Position numbers and translations under genes: made by a program
In this document: piece after piece, positions 20,986-33,296 of the stretch
Layout: the number at the start of each line of letters is the position of its first letter
Numbering within the stretch: the stretch's first letter is position 1
Source: Rhabditoides inermis
Lineage: Eukaryota > Nematoda > Chromadorea > Rhabditida > Rhabditidae
Direction of reading: 5' to 3'
Assembly: GCA_963966185.1 (NCBI GenBank)
Contig: CAWZYM010000409.1
Span: forward strand, 237,001-301,000
DNA length: 64,000 nucleotides
Notes under the pieces: generated by a model
Told to the model about the DNA's origin: nothing
Databases searched by the model: none
The model's input: the letters and a program-made list of their open reading frames with translations, nothing else

Positions 20986-22955
20986 TCGCCCCGGCTGGGG
21001 CTATATAAAATTTGCTATGGTCCTTGTTTGTTTGTCTGTCCGGGCACGCAGCTCAGTGACCATTGCACCATCGAAGTTCATACTGTAAACTTAACATTGT
21101 TCTTGTTACCGCATGCAATCGTGTCTTTTTCATAAGCTTACCTCTACTTACCGTATGACTTTACTAAGAACTTGACATAGCCTGAAAAAAATTTCACCCA
21201 TATGCTCAGTCCATGTTTCAAGATACGGGTCTCATACTCTAAACTTAAAATTGGCACACTATATTGACTTGACACACGTCACTAGAACTCATTCCGATAA
21301 CTCCTTATATGGGTTTATATAGAATTTCCAAAATTTCAGAGGAACATAACTCAAGACTGAAGAAACATTTCACACTCAAACTACAAACTTAATATCAACT
21401 GATCACTCTTAACAGACACACATTAGCATAGGTTCCTATCTCATTTCCTTAAATGGCTTCACTAACAACTCGGTCCACTTCTATGTAAACCTACCTTCAA
21501 ACTTCATATTTTGTCATGACACTTGCACAGTAACATAAAACATGCATGTTATTCACAGTTTTACAGTTTCATTTTCAAATACCAGTTCAAAAAAGTTTTA
21601 CAGCATTTTTCATTTTCTGACAGGATCAATCACGTAAGATGCAAAACGCAAAAACCTTGAATATCTTTGTTAGTTTTGAAGTCTAAAATTTCAAACTTTT
21701 GCTGAACATAGAAGACAATTGGCCGTTCACACCATTTCAATTTCAAGTGAAACACTCGTTCCGTTTTTAAAATATAATTATTCAAATTTTCGTCGAAATT
21801 TTATATTTTTGATTATTACTTCTTTCATATTCAATATTAATTTTTCATATTTTTATGGTAAATCAGTCTCTATGACACCATTAACATAAACATTTATGCT
21901 CAACTCTATTACTGAAATTAAAAATCATATTTCATGTTTCACTAGATCAACTACAATCTCTTACTATATGAGAGTTGAGACCTGCATTTTGCAATTTAAT
22001 TCATAACTCAAAAACTAATATTTAATGACAGAGATTCAGATTTTTAGCTTCACTGTAGAAGGATTTGACTTTTTCAAAAAACCTCGATTTTCAACTAAAT
22101 GTGGCTCATTTTTGCAGTTGAGCATATGACCGCTGACAGGATCAATCAGGTAAGATGCAAAACGTAAAATACAGTAGATCTAAGTTTCAACTTCTTAGAA
22201 AAACTATTTTTAATTCTCTCATTCCTTTCACCAATGACACCTTAGGTCCAGAGTACCTGTCAGGTACCCTCACACCTGTCGTTGCTCACCTGTCACCTGA
22301 GATAAATTAGCATAAACATCAAATTTCACCTTAGAGACCCGTAACTTTCTTTCAGATGAGAGTTCACAACTGGATTTTGTTATTTATTTATCACTACCGT
22401 GACACCTTTATTCATTAATTAATTTAGATTTCTATATAATTTTTGAAATTTAATTAATATTTAAAATTTCACCTTTTTACTCAGAAATAATCTAAATTGT
22501 ATAACTCGGTTAGTTTTCAAGGTAGTGGACTCATACTTGGTACAGGTAACAAGTAAATAAATACAAAATTTCAAGTTAACAAACTTACGTAAACAAGTAA
22601 ACAAAAAAGTAAACAATTCCAAATCTCTTTATTTTGATATCTAATTAATACTAAACCTGCAGGAGAGTTCAAAGGTACTGTTTACGACAGGTAAACAAGT
22701 AAACAAAAATGTAAACAATTATAAAACTTGAGATTTCGAGGTTTGATGTGTACTAAAGCCATAGTACTCCGAAACTTGAGATTTCGATGTCTGATGTGTA
22801 CTAGAGCCATAGTAGAGTTCAGATTTGAAATTTTGATGATTTGACGCGGAGAGGCGAGCGCGCCGAAGGCGCGCGAGCCTTGGAGCGCAGTGCGGCGGCG
22901 AAGCCGCCGCCACTAGCGGGCCGGAGGCGAGCGAAGCGAGCCTCCGGCCCGCTAG
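20986..22955 (+). mobile_element. Helitron-like element E1 (inverted family A long unit)
   Basis: Read on the plus strand: TC at 20986-20987, a GCCCC/GGGGC palindrome, TATATAAAATTTGCTATGG, TTTGTCTGTCC, an AT-rich body, the 104-bp remnants near 22540-22730, the type ii palindrome cluster and CTAG at 22952-22955. It is the reverse complement of A5/A8 with moderate divergence and a similar length (1970 bp). A 2-bp TC or A/T rule fits the left junction. E2 begins with TC immediately after its CTAG. Confidence 0.72.
22101..22152 (-). other. Best copy of the 18S-rRNA-start-like relic
   Basis: The minus strand reads TACCTGATTGATCCTGTCAG then CGGTCATATGCTC; eukaryotic 18S starts TACCTGGTTGATCCTGCCAG then TAGTCATATGCTT. 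That is four mismatches in the first 32 bases, ungapped. The resemblance continues more weakly into CAAA-AT-AGCCA. The A5/A8 copies carry one extra A, so E1 preserves the more ancestral form. Confidence 0.6.
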
Positions 22956-24299
22956 TCCCCCCTTTATACTAATATTTACTATGGTGTCTGTCTGTCTGTC
23001 CGTCCTTCCGGAGAGATATCTCTTTTTAAAGTATACCCTTTTCTGTGATTTTTTCTAGAAAGTTTCTTCAATACCTGAGAATGCAAAATTTCAAATATCT
23101 CGTCAATAGCGATCTCCTAATCATAGTTATCACCTAATCTCTTAACTATGGAGAAAAATTTCAAAATACTTCAATTAGAACCAAATTTGGATAGTAGGTA
23201 AATCGACCTGGAAAAAGTCGATAGCCGTGATACCAGCTGCCTGTGACCTCATCTTCATGCCCAAATAGGCGAATGTACCCAAAATGCACCCAAAATTCAT
23301 GATCTTCGATTTCTATAAAAATTGAATAGAAGAAAGAGTACGTATAATAGAATATAGAAACTGGTTTCCTTTTCTGAAAAGTCACCAAATATGGCGAATA
23401 TGATCGACTTTTCGTATAGACGAGATAGAGGGTCCAATTTGTAAACTTAAGCTTTTATGGGCGAAAAACCCTTTCTGTCAAAGTTTCAGATCAATCGGAC
23501 TTTGTCTTCATACAGTATTAGACATTTTCTGAGCGCGCGTTACTTGCTGGGGTCGCGCCTACCGGATTGCTCGCTACCAGCCGCCAGGTCAACCGATCGA
23601 TATCGAATAGTTGGCATTCGCAATCACTGACCCATATCCACTCAGTTGTGTCTTTTTTGATAGGAATATGTCTAAATTTAACAATAATGGATTGAGTCAG
23701 TTGAAAAAGACAAAATTTCTATCTTCAACGAATAACTTTGACAAAACGAAAAGTTGAAAGTTGAAAGTTAAGTAAATGTTTTGAGACGTCAATAGATAGT
23801 GCTTTCTAACGATCAAATCAACCTCAAACTGTTTCAAACTCCTTCACACGTGCGCACAACGTGTTAGGGCGCGCCAGCCGGCTTCTTTTCTCGAAGTCAT
23901 TGTAGACGTAATATAGAACTATGTACTGCTTCTTTTTTCAGTTGAAACTGAGTTATGAGTTTATTACTTGTATCTTGTACATATTCAACCTGAAATTCCG
24001 CTTTTCGATGCATTACAGTGTCGAGTGGAAGTGAAGTGAGGTGAGAATCGAGTTCACCTTACATGTCATTTGGGAAGCACAGGCGGTCAAATTATATTTT
24101 TAGAACGTGAGAGAGTAGACAGTAGGAAGAGAAGACAGTAGAAAAGAGAGTATGTAGTACTTTCTGTTTAAAAAAGTTTTTACATAACTGTCTCTCGAAA
24201 GTCGCAGTGACTACTGCAGATGTGAAAATAGAAGAGTAGACAGAAGGTACCATAGTACCATAGTACTGTCTCTAGAAAGTTGTTGTCACCGCAGCGGGG

Positions 24300-24800
24300 A
24301 CGTGAAAGTATACAAGAGAGAGAATAGGAGAGAGAGAGAGAGAGAGAGAATAGGAGAGAGAAAAGGAGAGAGAAAAGAGGAGAGAGAAGGGAGAGTAGAC
24401 ATAACTGTCTCTCGAAAGTCGCAGTGATAGTGACTACTGCAGTTGTGAGAGTGAGAGTGGAAGAGGTGACGAGAGGTGAAAGTAGACAGAAGAAAACATA
24501 GTAATGTCTCTAGAAAGTTGTTGTCGCAGTAGAAGAAAAAGATGCAGTAGACAAACAAGAGCATAGTATTAGTATTGTCTCTAGAAAGTTGACAGTAGGC
24601 AATAGAGAATATAATACTGTTTCTAGAGATTTATAGAGAATACTGAGAGAGAAAGAGAAAGAGAGAAAGAGATAGCGAGACAGTGGTAGAGTGAAAAAAG
24701 AGAGAGAGGAGAGATTAAAACTGTATCGAGGAAAGAGAGAGAGAGAGAGAGAGAGAGTAAGAGAAAGAAAGAGAGAGATAGAGAGGCGGGGGAGGAGGAG
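24300..24800. repeat. GA-rich purine tracts in E2
   Basis: Imperfect GA/GGA runs (about 24308-24395, 24640-24680, 24700-24790) between copies of the TGTCTCTMGAAAGT motif. Confidence 0.9.
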
Positions 24801-25079
24801 GGAGGATGGAAAGCAGACAGAACAGTGTAGAGGAGAAAGAAATGGGGCGGTGTACATCTGTGAAACATAAAATAAGTGAAAAAGAAGTAGGAGAGATAGT
24901 TGAAAAAAAGTGAAAAAGAAGTAGGAGTGATAGAAAAAAAGAAAACATAGAACTTGAACACTTCAACTACAACCTTTGCGTGTATGTATCTTTGCAAGAG
25001 TCGTTAGAGAGCAATCAACTATCAAACTTGCAAGACGAACTATTCTTCTATTTTTCTATTTTTGTATACCTAGTGTGGA

Positions 25080-25107
25080 GGCGCGCGACAGCGCGCCGGA
25101 GCGCTAG
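25080..25107 (+). other. Helitron-type 3' terminus of E2
   Basis: Hairpin GGCGCGC-GACA-GCGCGCC, then GGAGCG and CTAG, followed by host T at 25108. Its reverse complement closely matches the GC box of the 139-bp monomer. Confidence 0.8.
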
Positions 25108-25890
25108 TCAGTAATAATAAGAATATATTGATCACTGCTACTGATATGATTTTTCTCCGACTCTCTGATCGTTCATTTTCTCGTATGCACATAAAAAGCG
25201 CTCCGGCACGCTCCGCGCGCCTCCGCGGTCAAAGTATATCAGTATATCAGTAATAATAAGAATATATTGATCACTGCTACTGATATGAATTTTCTCCGAC
25301 TCTCTGATCGTTCATTTTCTCGTATGCACATAGAAAGCGCTCCGGCACGCTCCGCGCGCCTCCGCGGTCAAAGTCGATCAGTATATCAGTAATAATAAGA
25401 ATATATTGATCACTGCTACTGATATGAATTTTCTTCGACTCTCTGATCGTTCATTTTCTCGTATGCACATAGAAAGCGCTCCGGCACGCTCCGCGCGCCT
25501 CCGCGGTCAAAGTCGATCAGTATATCAGTAATAATAAGAATATCTTTATCACTGCTACTGATATGAATTTTCTCCGACTCTCTGATCGTTCACTTTCTCG
25601 TATGCACATGGAAAGCGCTCCGGCACGCTCCGCGCGCCTCCGCGGTCAAAGCCGATCAGTAGATCAGTAATTATAATAATATATGTTGATCACTGATACT
25701 GATATGAATTTTCTCCGACTCTCTGATCTTTCACTTTCTCGTATGCACAAAGGAAGCGCTCCGGCACGCTCCGCGCGCCTCCGCGGTCAAAGTCGATCAG
25801 TACATCAGTAATAATAAAAATATATTGATCACTGCTACTGATATGAATTTTCTCCGACTCTCTGATCGTTCACTTTCTCGTATGCACATA
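25108..25890. repeat. 139-bp satellite array of B2, right part
   Basis: About five and a half monomers. The first resumes as TCAGTAATAATAAG, completing the monomer broken at 20985. Confidence 0.96.
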
Positions 25891-25929
25891 GAGGGTTATA
25901 GTTATCACTGGTCTAATATTATAAAATAT

Positions 25930-26014
25930 AAGCGAGAGATAGAGAGAGAGGGAGAGAGAGGGAGAGAGGGAGAGAGTGAGAGAGAGAGAGAGTGGGAGAG
26001 AAAGAGAGAGAGGC

Positions 26015-26045
<31 letters not shown>
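25930..26045. repeat. GA-rich microsatellite of B2
   Basis: Impure (GA)n with GGGAGA interruptions. Closely similar to 40126-40245 in B5. Confidence 0.95.
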
Positions 26046-27187
26046 GAAAAAGAGAGGGATGAGAAAAGAAATTGGATGAGAAAAGGAGGTTACATAGTAT
26101 TTCGCCTCGCCTCACTTCCCTGATTGAATATAGAATGTCGTTAAGGCATACAGTTATATTTGCATTGTATTCGCTCAGAATATAGAATTTACACAGTTTG
26201 TGGAGTGTGGTGAGCTGTTTCGTAGTGCGTGGTGATGTTCTCGCTCATTTGCACAATTTACTGTTTCTTTTTCTAACAGCAGACAGACTGGCAGCTGGCG
26301 CACTCTCACCTCGCCACACTCTCTCGTCGCGGGGCAATAAAGTGGCGTCGATTAGAGGAATTTAATTGATAGCGGACGTCAGAGGTCATTAAAAGATGCA
26401 AATTTTGGTAGAAGTGTAGTGGCCACCTATATACATGTTGTAGTGAAGGGAGACCTCATACGATTGCCTAGTTTTCTTGAACAGCCTGCGACAACTGTTT
26501 GGTGTCGCCTCGCCTCGACTAAATCACTTCGTGAAAGGGAACCAGGAGGAGTTATAAAAAGATTACGGGCAGATTTGTAGGTGAGGGAGTGTAGAGGAGT
26601 GACGTCGAAACCGTTTTTCGATAGCTGAAGTCTGCGATCCGCAGTGCTCGTTCTTGTAAGGTCTACTCACCGCAGCCGATTCGTCAGTGACCCGTCTCCT
26701 CGCCTCACACACTATTTCGCCGCTTTTGTGTCTGACTCTCTCTGATTACGCGCTATTTCGTCGGACTTTCTGGAGCTTATAGCTCCGCGGATATGAGAGA
26801 TAAAGATCTGAAAATTGGAATCCTGCATCTCGGGACCGAGACCATCGGATCGATGTCACGTTTGGCTAGATAGGAGTAGTGGCTGGCGCGGTAGAGCGAT
26901 GGACGTACAGACACCATAGGGCATTTTACACTTACACCAGACTAGCGCGCTTCGCGCGCTAGAAATATATGTAGAAAATGGAGGAGAAAATTATCTATCG
27001 ATTGATATATAGATTGACTTGATATGTGCTCTGGAAGTGCTATTAGGAGCTGTGCTAGAAGTCCAGTAGATGACTGATCTTTATTTATTTCCTTATTTTT
27101 TTCAGTAATTTCAAATAATTAGAAAGTGTCGCAGTCTATCTGGTTGATGGTATCTGGTTGACTGCTTTTCTACAGATGTATTTACCA

Positions 27188-30100
27188 TGCTCATAGAAGG
27201 CGCTCCGGCACGCTCCGCTGTCAGAGCCTATCAGTAGAACAGTAATTATAATAATACATTGATAACTGCTACTGATATGCATTCTCTCCTACTCTCTGTT
27301 CTTTCACTCTCTCGTATGCACATAGAAAGCGCTCCGGTACGCTTCGCGCGCCTCCGCGGTCAAAGCCGATCAGTAGATCAGTAATTATAATAATACATTG
27401 ATCACTGCTACTGATATGCATTCTCTCCTACTCTCTGTTCTTTCACTCTCTCGTATGCACATAGAAGGCGCTCCGGTACGCTTCGCGCGCCTCCGCGGTC
27501 AAAGCCGATCAGTAGATCAGTAATTATAATAAAACATTGATCACTGATACTGATATGAATTTTCTCCGACTTCTGATCGTTCACTTTCTCGTATGCACAT
27601 AGAAAGCGCTCCGGCACGCTTCGCGCGCCTCCGCGGTCAAAGCCGATCAGTAGATCAGTAATTATAATAATACATTGATCACTGCTACTGATATGCATTC
27701 TCTCCTACTCTCTGTTCTTTCACTCTCTCGTATGCACATAGAAAGCGCTCCGCCACGCTCCGCGCGCCTCCGCGGTCGAAGTCGATCAGTAGATCAGTAA
27801 TAATAAGACTATATTGATCACTGCTACTGATATGCATTTTCTCCGACTCTCTGATCTTTTACTCTTTCGTATGCACATAGAATGCGCTCCGGCACGCTTC
27901 GCGCGCCTCCGCGGTCAAAGCCGATCAGTAGACCAGTAATTATAATAAAACATTGATCACTGATACTGATATACATTTTCTCCGACTCTTTGATTTTTTA
28001 CTCTCTCGTATGCACATAGAAAGCGCTCCGGCACGCTCCGCGCGCCTCCGCAGTCGAAGTCTATCAGTAGATCAGCAATTATAATAATATATTGATTACT
28101 GCTACTGATATACATTCTCTCCTACTCTCTGTTCTTTCACTCTCTCGTATGCACATAGAAGGCGCTCCGGCACGCTTCGCGCGCCTCCGCGGTCAAAGCC
28201 GATCAGTATATCAGTAATTATAATAAAACATTGATCACTGATACTGATATGCATTTTCTCCGACTCTCTGATTTTTACTCTTTTGTATGCACATAGAAGG
28301 CGCTCCGGCACGCTTCGCGCGCCTCCGCGGTCAAAGCCGATCAGTATATCAGTAATTATAATAAAACATTGATCACTGATACTGATATGCATTTTCTCCG
28401 ACTCTCTGATTTCTTACTCTTTCGTATGCACATAGAAGGCGCTCCGGCACGCTTCGCGCGCCTCCGCGGTCAAAGCCGATCAGTATATCAGTAATAAAAA
28501 TAATATATTGATCACTGATACTGATACGCATTTTCTCCGACTCTCTGGGTTTTTTTTACTTACTCTCTCGTATGCACATAGAAGGCGCTCCGGCACGCTT
28601 CGCGCGCCTCCGCGGTCAAAGCCGATCAGTATATCAGTAATTATAATAAAACATTGATCACTGATACTGATATGCATTTTCTCCGACTCTCTGATTTTTA
28701 CTCTTTTGTATGCACATAGAAGGCGCTCCGGCACGCTTCGCGCGCCTCCGCGGTCAAAGCCGATCAGTATATCAGTAATTATAATAAAACATTGATCACT
28801 GATACTGATATGCATTTTCTCCGACTCTCTGATTTCTTACTCTTTCGTATGCACATAGAAGGCGCTCCGGCACGCTTCGCGCGCCTCCGCGGTCAAAGCC
28901 GATCAGTATATCAGTAATAAAAATAATATATTGATCACTGATACTGATACGCATTTTCTCCGACTCTCTGGGTTTTTTTTACTTATTCGTATGCACATAG
29001 AAGGCGCTCCGGCACGCTTCGCGCGCCTCCGCGGTCAAAGCCGATCAGTAGATCAGTAATTATAATAATACATTGATCACTGATACTGATATGCATTTTC
29101 TCCGACTCTCTGATCTTTTACTCTTTCGTTTGCACATTGAGGGCGCTCCGGCACGCTTCGCGCGCCTCCGCGGTCAAAGTCGATCAGTAGATCAGTAATT
29201 ATAATAATACATTGATCACTGATACTGATATGCATTTTCTCCGACTCTCTGATCTTTTACTCTTTCGTTTGCACATTAAGGGCGCTCCGGCACGCTTCGC
29301 GCGCCTCCGCGGTCAAAGTCGATCAGTAGATCAGTAATTATAATAATACATTGATCACTGATACTGATATGCATTCTCTCCTACTCTCTGATCTTTCACT
29401 CTCTCGTATGTACATAGAAAGCGCTCCGGCACGCTTCGCGCGCCTCCGTGGTCAAAGTCGATCAGTATATCAGTAATTATAATAATACATTGATCACGGA
29501 TACTGATATGCATTTTCTCCGACTCTGTGATTTTTACTCACTCGTATGCACATAGAAGGCGCTCCGGCACGCTTCGCGCGCCTCCGCGGTCAAAGCCGAT
29601 CAGTAGATCAGTAATTATAATAATACATTGATCACTGATACTGATATGCATTTTCTCCGACTCTCTGATTTTTTACTCTTTCGTATGCACATAGAAGGCG
29701 CTCCGGCACGCTTCGCGCGCCTCCGCGGTCAAAGCCGATCAGTAGATCAGTAATTATAATAATACATTGATCACTGATACTGATATGCATTTTCTCCGAC
29801 TCTCTGATCTTTTACTCTTTCGTTTGCACATTGAGGGCGCTCCGGCACGCTTCGCGCGCCTCCGCGGTCAAAGTCGATCAGTAGATCAGTAATTATAATA
29901 ATACATTGATCACTGATACTGATATGCATTTTCTCCGACTCTCTGATCTTTTACTCTTTCGTTTGCACATTGAGGGCGCTCCGGCACGCTTGGCGCGCCT
30001 CCGCGGTCAAAGCCGATCAGTAGATCAATAATTATAATAATATATTGATCACTGGTACTGATATGCATTCTCTCCTACTCTCTGATCTTTCACTCTCTCG

Positions 30101-31239
30101 TATGTACATAGAAAGCGCTCCGGCACGCTTCGCGCGCCTCCGCGGTCAAAGTCGATCAGTATATCAGTAATTATAATAATACATTGATCACTGATACTGA
30201 TATGCATTTTCTCCGACTCTGTGATTTTTTACTCTCTCGTATGCACATAGAAGGCGCTCCGGCACGCTTCGCGCGCCTCCGCGGTCAAAGCCGATCAGTA
30301 GAACAGTAATCAAAATAATACATTGATCACTGATACTGATATGCATTTTCTCCTACTCTCTGATATTTTACTATTTCGTATGCACATAGAAGGCGCTCCG
30401 GCACGCTTCGCGCGCCTCCGCGGTCAAAGTCGATCAGTAGATCAGTAATTATAATAATATATTAATCACTGATACTGATTTACAATCTCTTCTACTCTCT
30501 GATCTTTTACTCTTTCGTATGCACATAGAAGGCGCTCCGGCACGCTTCGCGCGCCTCCGCGGTCAAAGCCGATCAGTAGATCAGTAATTATAATAATACA
30601 TTGATCACTGATACTGATATGCATTTTCTCCGACTCTCTGATTTTTTACTCTTTCGTATGCACATAGAAGGCGCTCCGGCACGCTTCGCGCGCCTCCGCG
30701 GTCAAAGCCGATCAGTAGATCAGTAAATATAATAATACATTGATCACAGATACTGATATGCATTTTCTCCAACTCTCTGATTTTTTACTCTTTCGTATGC
30801 ACAAAGAAGGCGCTCCGGCACGCTTCGCGCGCCTCCGCGGTCAAAGCCGATCAGTATATCAGTAATTATAATAAAACATTGATCACTGATACTGATATGC
30901 ATTTTCTCCGACTCTCTGATTTTTTACTCTTTCGTATGTACATAGAGGGCGCTCCGGCACGCTTCGCGCGCCTCCGCGGTCAAAGCCGATCAGTAGATCA
31001 GTAATAATAAGAATATATTGATCACTGCTACTTACATGCATTTTCTCCGATTGTCTGATCGTTCACTTTCTCGTATGCACATAGAAAGCGCTCCGGCACG
31101 CTCCGCGCGCCTCCGCGGTCAAAGTATATCAGTAGATCAGTAATTATTGATCACTGATACTGATATGCATTCTCTCCTACTCTCTGATCTTTTACTCTTT
31201 CGTATGCACATAAAGGGCGCTCCGGCACACTCCGCGGTG
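27188..31239. repeat. 139-bp satellite array of B3
   Basis: About 29 monomers, mostly the AGTAATTATAATAATACATTG subtype. It contains local duplications: a three-monomer block of about 423 bp repeated at about 28240-29080, and monomers with GTTTGCACATTGAGGGCGC recurring about 694 bp apart near 29130 and 29825. Confidence 0.96.
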
Positions 31240-31253
31240 AAATATTATAAAAT

Positions 31254-31293
<40 letters not shown>

Positions 31294-31349
31294 TGCAGCT
31301 GGTTGACAATTATTATTTAATTTAGATGCAAGTAGAAATTCATAAAATA

Positions 31350-31975
31350 TAAGAGAGAGAAAAAAAACAATGATTAGTTATCACGGATCTAATATTATAA
31401 AATCTCTACACTCGCCTTTGATCACAGACAGCCGCTCCGCGCGCCTCAGCGGTCAAATTCTATCAGTAGCTGGTTGACAATGATTAGTTATCACGTATCA
31501 AATGTTATAAAATCTCTATTCTCGCCTTTGATCACAGACAGCCGCTCCGCGCGCCTCAGCGGTCAAATTCTATCAGTAGCTGGTTGACAATGATTAGTTA
31601 TTACGGATCTGATATTATGAAATTTCTACTCTCGCCTTTGATCACAGACAGCTGCTCCGCGCGCCTCAGCGATCAAATTCTATCAGTAGCTGGTTGACAA
31701 TGATTAGTTATCACGGATCTAATATTATAAAATCTCTACTCTCGCCAATGATCATAGATAGCCGCTCCGCGCGCCTCCGCGGTCAAATTCTATCAGTAGC
31801 TGGTTGACAATGATTAGTTATCACGGATCTAATATTATAAAATATCTACTCTCGCCTATGATCATAGACAGACGATCCGCGCGCCTCCGCGGTCAAATCC
31901 TATCAGTAGCTGGTTGACAATTATTATTTATTTTAGATCCAAGTAGACTTTATAGTTATCACTGATCTAATGTTA
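31350..31975. repeat. 110-bp secondary satellite (B3)
   Basis: TATCAGTAGCTGGTTGACAA recurs at 31461, 31571, 31681, 31791 and 31901, exactly 110 bp apart. The monomer joins the array-exit segment (AGCTGGTTGACAAT...TTATCACGGATCTAAT) to the GC box tail of the 139-bp monomer (CCGCGCGCCTC...GGTCAAATTCTATCAG). Confidence 0.95.
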
Positions 31976-31987
31976 TAATATATCTAT

Positions 31988-31989
<2 letters not shown>

Positions 31990-32047
<58 letters not shown>
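31990..32047. repeat. GA microsatellite of B3
   Basis: Nearly pure (GA)n before ATGACCGGCTGGATGACAATT; a shorter tract lies at 31255-31291. Confidence 0.96.
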
Positions 32048-32051
<4 letters not shown>

Positions 32052-33296
32052 CGGCTGGATGACAATTTTTATTTTATATATATATCCAATTAGACTTTAT
32101 AGTTATCACTGATCTATGATAAGAGAGAAATTATAAGAGAGAGAGACAAAAAAGAGAGGGATGAGACAAGGAGGTGGTACTATAAAGTACTTCGCCTCGC
32201 CTCACTTTCCTGATTGAACGAGTGCATATAGTAATGTTTCATTGTATGTGCTCAGAAAATTGTTGTTGGAGTGTGGTGAGCTGTTTCGTAGTGCGTGGTG
32301 ATGTTCTCGCTCATTTGCACAATTGACTGTCTTTTTCTCTGACATCAGACAGACTGGCAGCTGGCGCACTCTCACCTCGCCACACTCTCTCGTCGCGGGG
32401 CAATAAAGTGGCGTCGATTAGAGGAATTTAATTGATAGCGGGCGTCAGAGGTCACAAAAAGATGCAAATTTTGGTAGAAGTGTAGTGGCCACCTATTTGC
32501 ATGTTGTAGTAAAGGGAGATCTGACACGGTTGCCTAGTTATTCTGAACAGCCCGCGACAACTGTTTGGTGTCGCCTCGCCTCGACTAAATCACTTCGTGA
32601 AAGGAAACCAGGAGGATTTATAAAAAGATTACGGGCCAATTTGTAGGTGAGGGAGTGTAGAGGAGTGACGTCGAAACCGTTTTTCGATAGCTGAAGTCTG
32701 CGATTCGCAGTACTCGTTCTTGTAAGGCCTACTCGTTGCAACCGTTCAACGACCTAACCGTCTCTTCATCTGACACACTATTTCGCTGTTTTTTCTGTCT
32801 GACTCTCTCTGATTACGCGCTATTTCGTCGAATTTTCTTTAAGGCTTATAGCTCCGCGGATATGAGAGATAAAGGGCTGAAAATTGGAATCCTGCATCTC
32901 GGGACCGAGACCATCGGATCGATGTCATGTTTGGCTAGATAGGAGTAGTGGCTGGCGCGGTAGAGCGATGGACGGACGGACAAAAAGTGCGGAAACCATA
33001 GGGCATTTGACACTTACACCCGATAGCGCGCTTCGCGCGCTAGAAATATAGGTATAAAATAGAGGAGAAAATTATCTATCGAATGATATATAGATTGACT
33101 TGATATGTGCTCTGGAAGTGCTATTAGGAGCTGTGCTAGAAGTGCTGTTGTCAGTCTTTCAATAGATGACTGATCTTTATTTATTTCCTTTTTTTTATTT
33201 TTCAGTAGTTTCAAGTATTTAGAAAGTGTCACAATCTATCAGTATCTGGTTGATAGTATCTGCTTGCCTGCTCATCTACAGATGTTATATTTACTA

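Larger units (their letters stand above)
22956..25107 (+). mobile_element. Helitron-like element E2, body unique in window
   Basis: Starts TCCCCCCTTTATA at 22956, then ATTTACTATGGTGTCTGTCTG and GTCCGTCC, the same 5' plan as the other elements in plus orientation. The body is AT-rich to about 24000, then purine-rich with irregular repeats of TGTCTCTMGAAAGT (near 24190, 24265, 24405, 24505, 24577). The 3' end is a 7-bp stem GGCGCGC/GCGCGCC with loop GACA (25080-25097), six bases, then CTAG at 25104-25107. That spacing is typical of Helitron 3' ends. The 2152 bp encode no recognisable protein; frames in the GA region are low-complexity. Confidence 0.75.
17888..26941 (-). mobile_element. Family B unit B2, split by the E1+E2 insertion
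   Basis: CTAG palindrome at 17888-17908, left module to 18150, 139-bp array 18151-20985, interrupted by 4122 bp (20986-25107), array resuming 25108-25890, GA tract about 25930-26045, right module 26100-26941 ending ACAGACACCATAGGGCATTTTACAC then CCAGA. Left module and array exit match B5 (36763-41136) closely. B5 is therefore a sister copy that lacks the insertion. Confidence 0.62.
26942..33023 (-). mobile_element. Family B unit B3
   Basis: CTAG palindrome 26942-26962, left module to 27187, the longest uninterrupted 139-bp array (27188-31239), a GA tract (31255-31291), a 110-bp secondary satellite (31350-31975), a second GA tract (31990-32047), and right module 32190-33023. The left module has a deletion (AGAAGTCCAGTAGATG) that removes the GCTGTTGTCAGT stretch present in others. 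Ends GGACAAAAAGTGCGGAAACCATAGGG, CATTTGACAC, then CCCGA. Confidence 0.62.

Noticed and set aside
23161..23388. 75-residue frame in E2
   Set aside because: Short and AT-rich, with no domain and no repeated copy to test conservation.
24510..24997. Ser/Leu-rich minus-strand frames
   Set aside because: Translation of GA-rich low-complexity DNA in E2, overlapping in several frames.
20986..25107. Tc1/mariner- or MITE-type DNA transposon with terminal inverted repeats
   Set aside because: The two ends are not inverted copies of each other and there is no TA or longer target duplication; a TC/CTAG element at A/T fits better.
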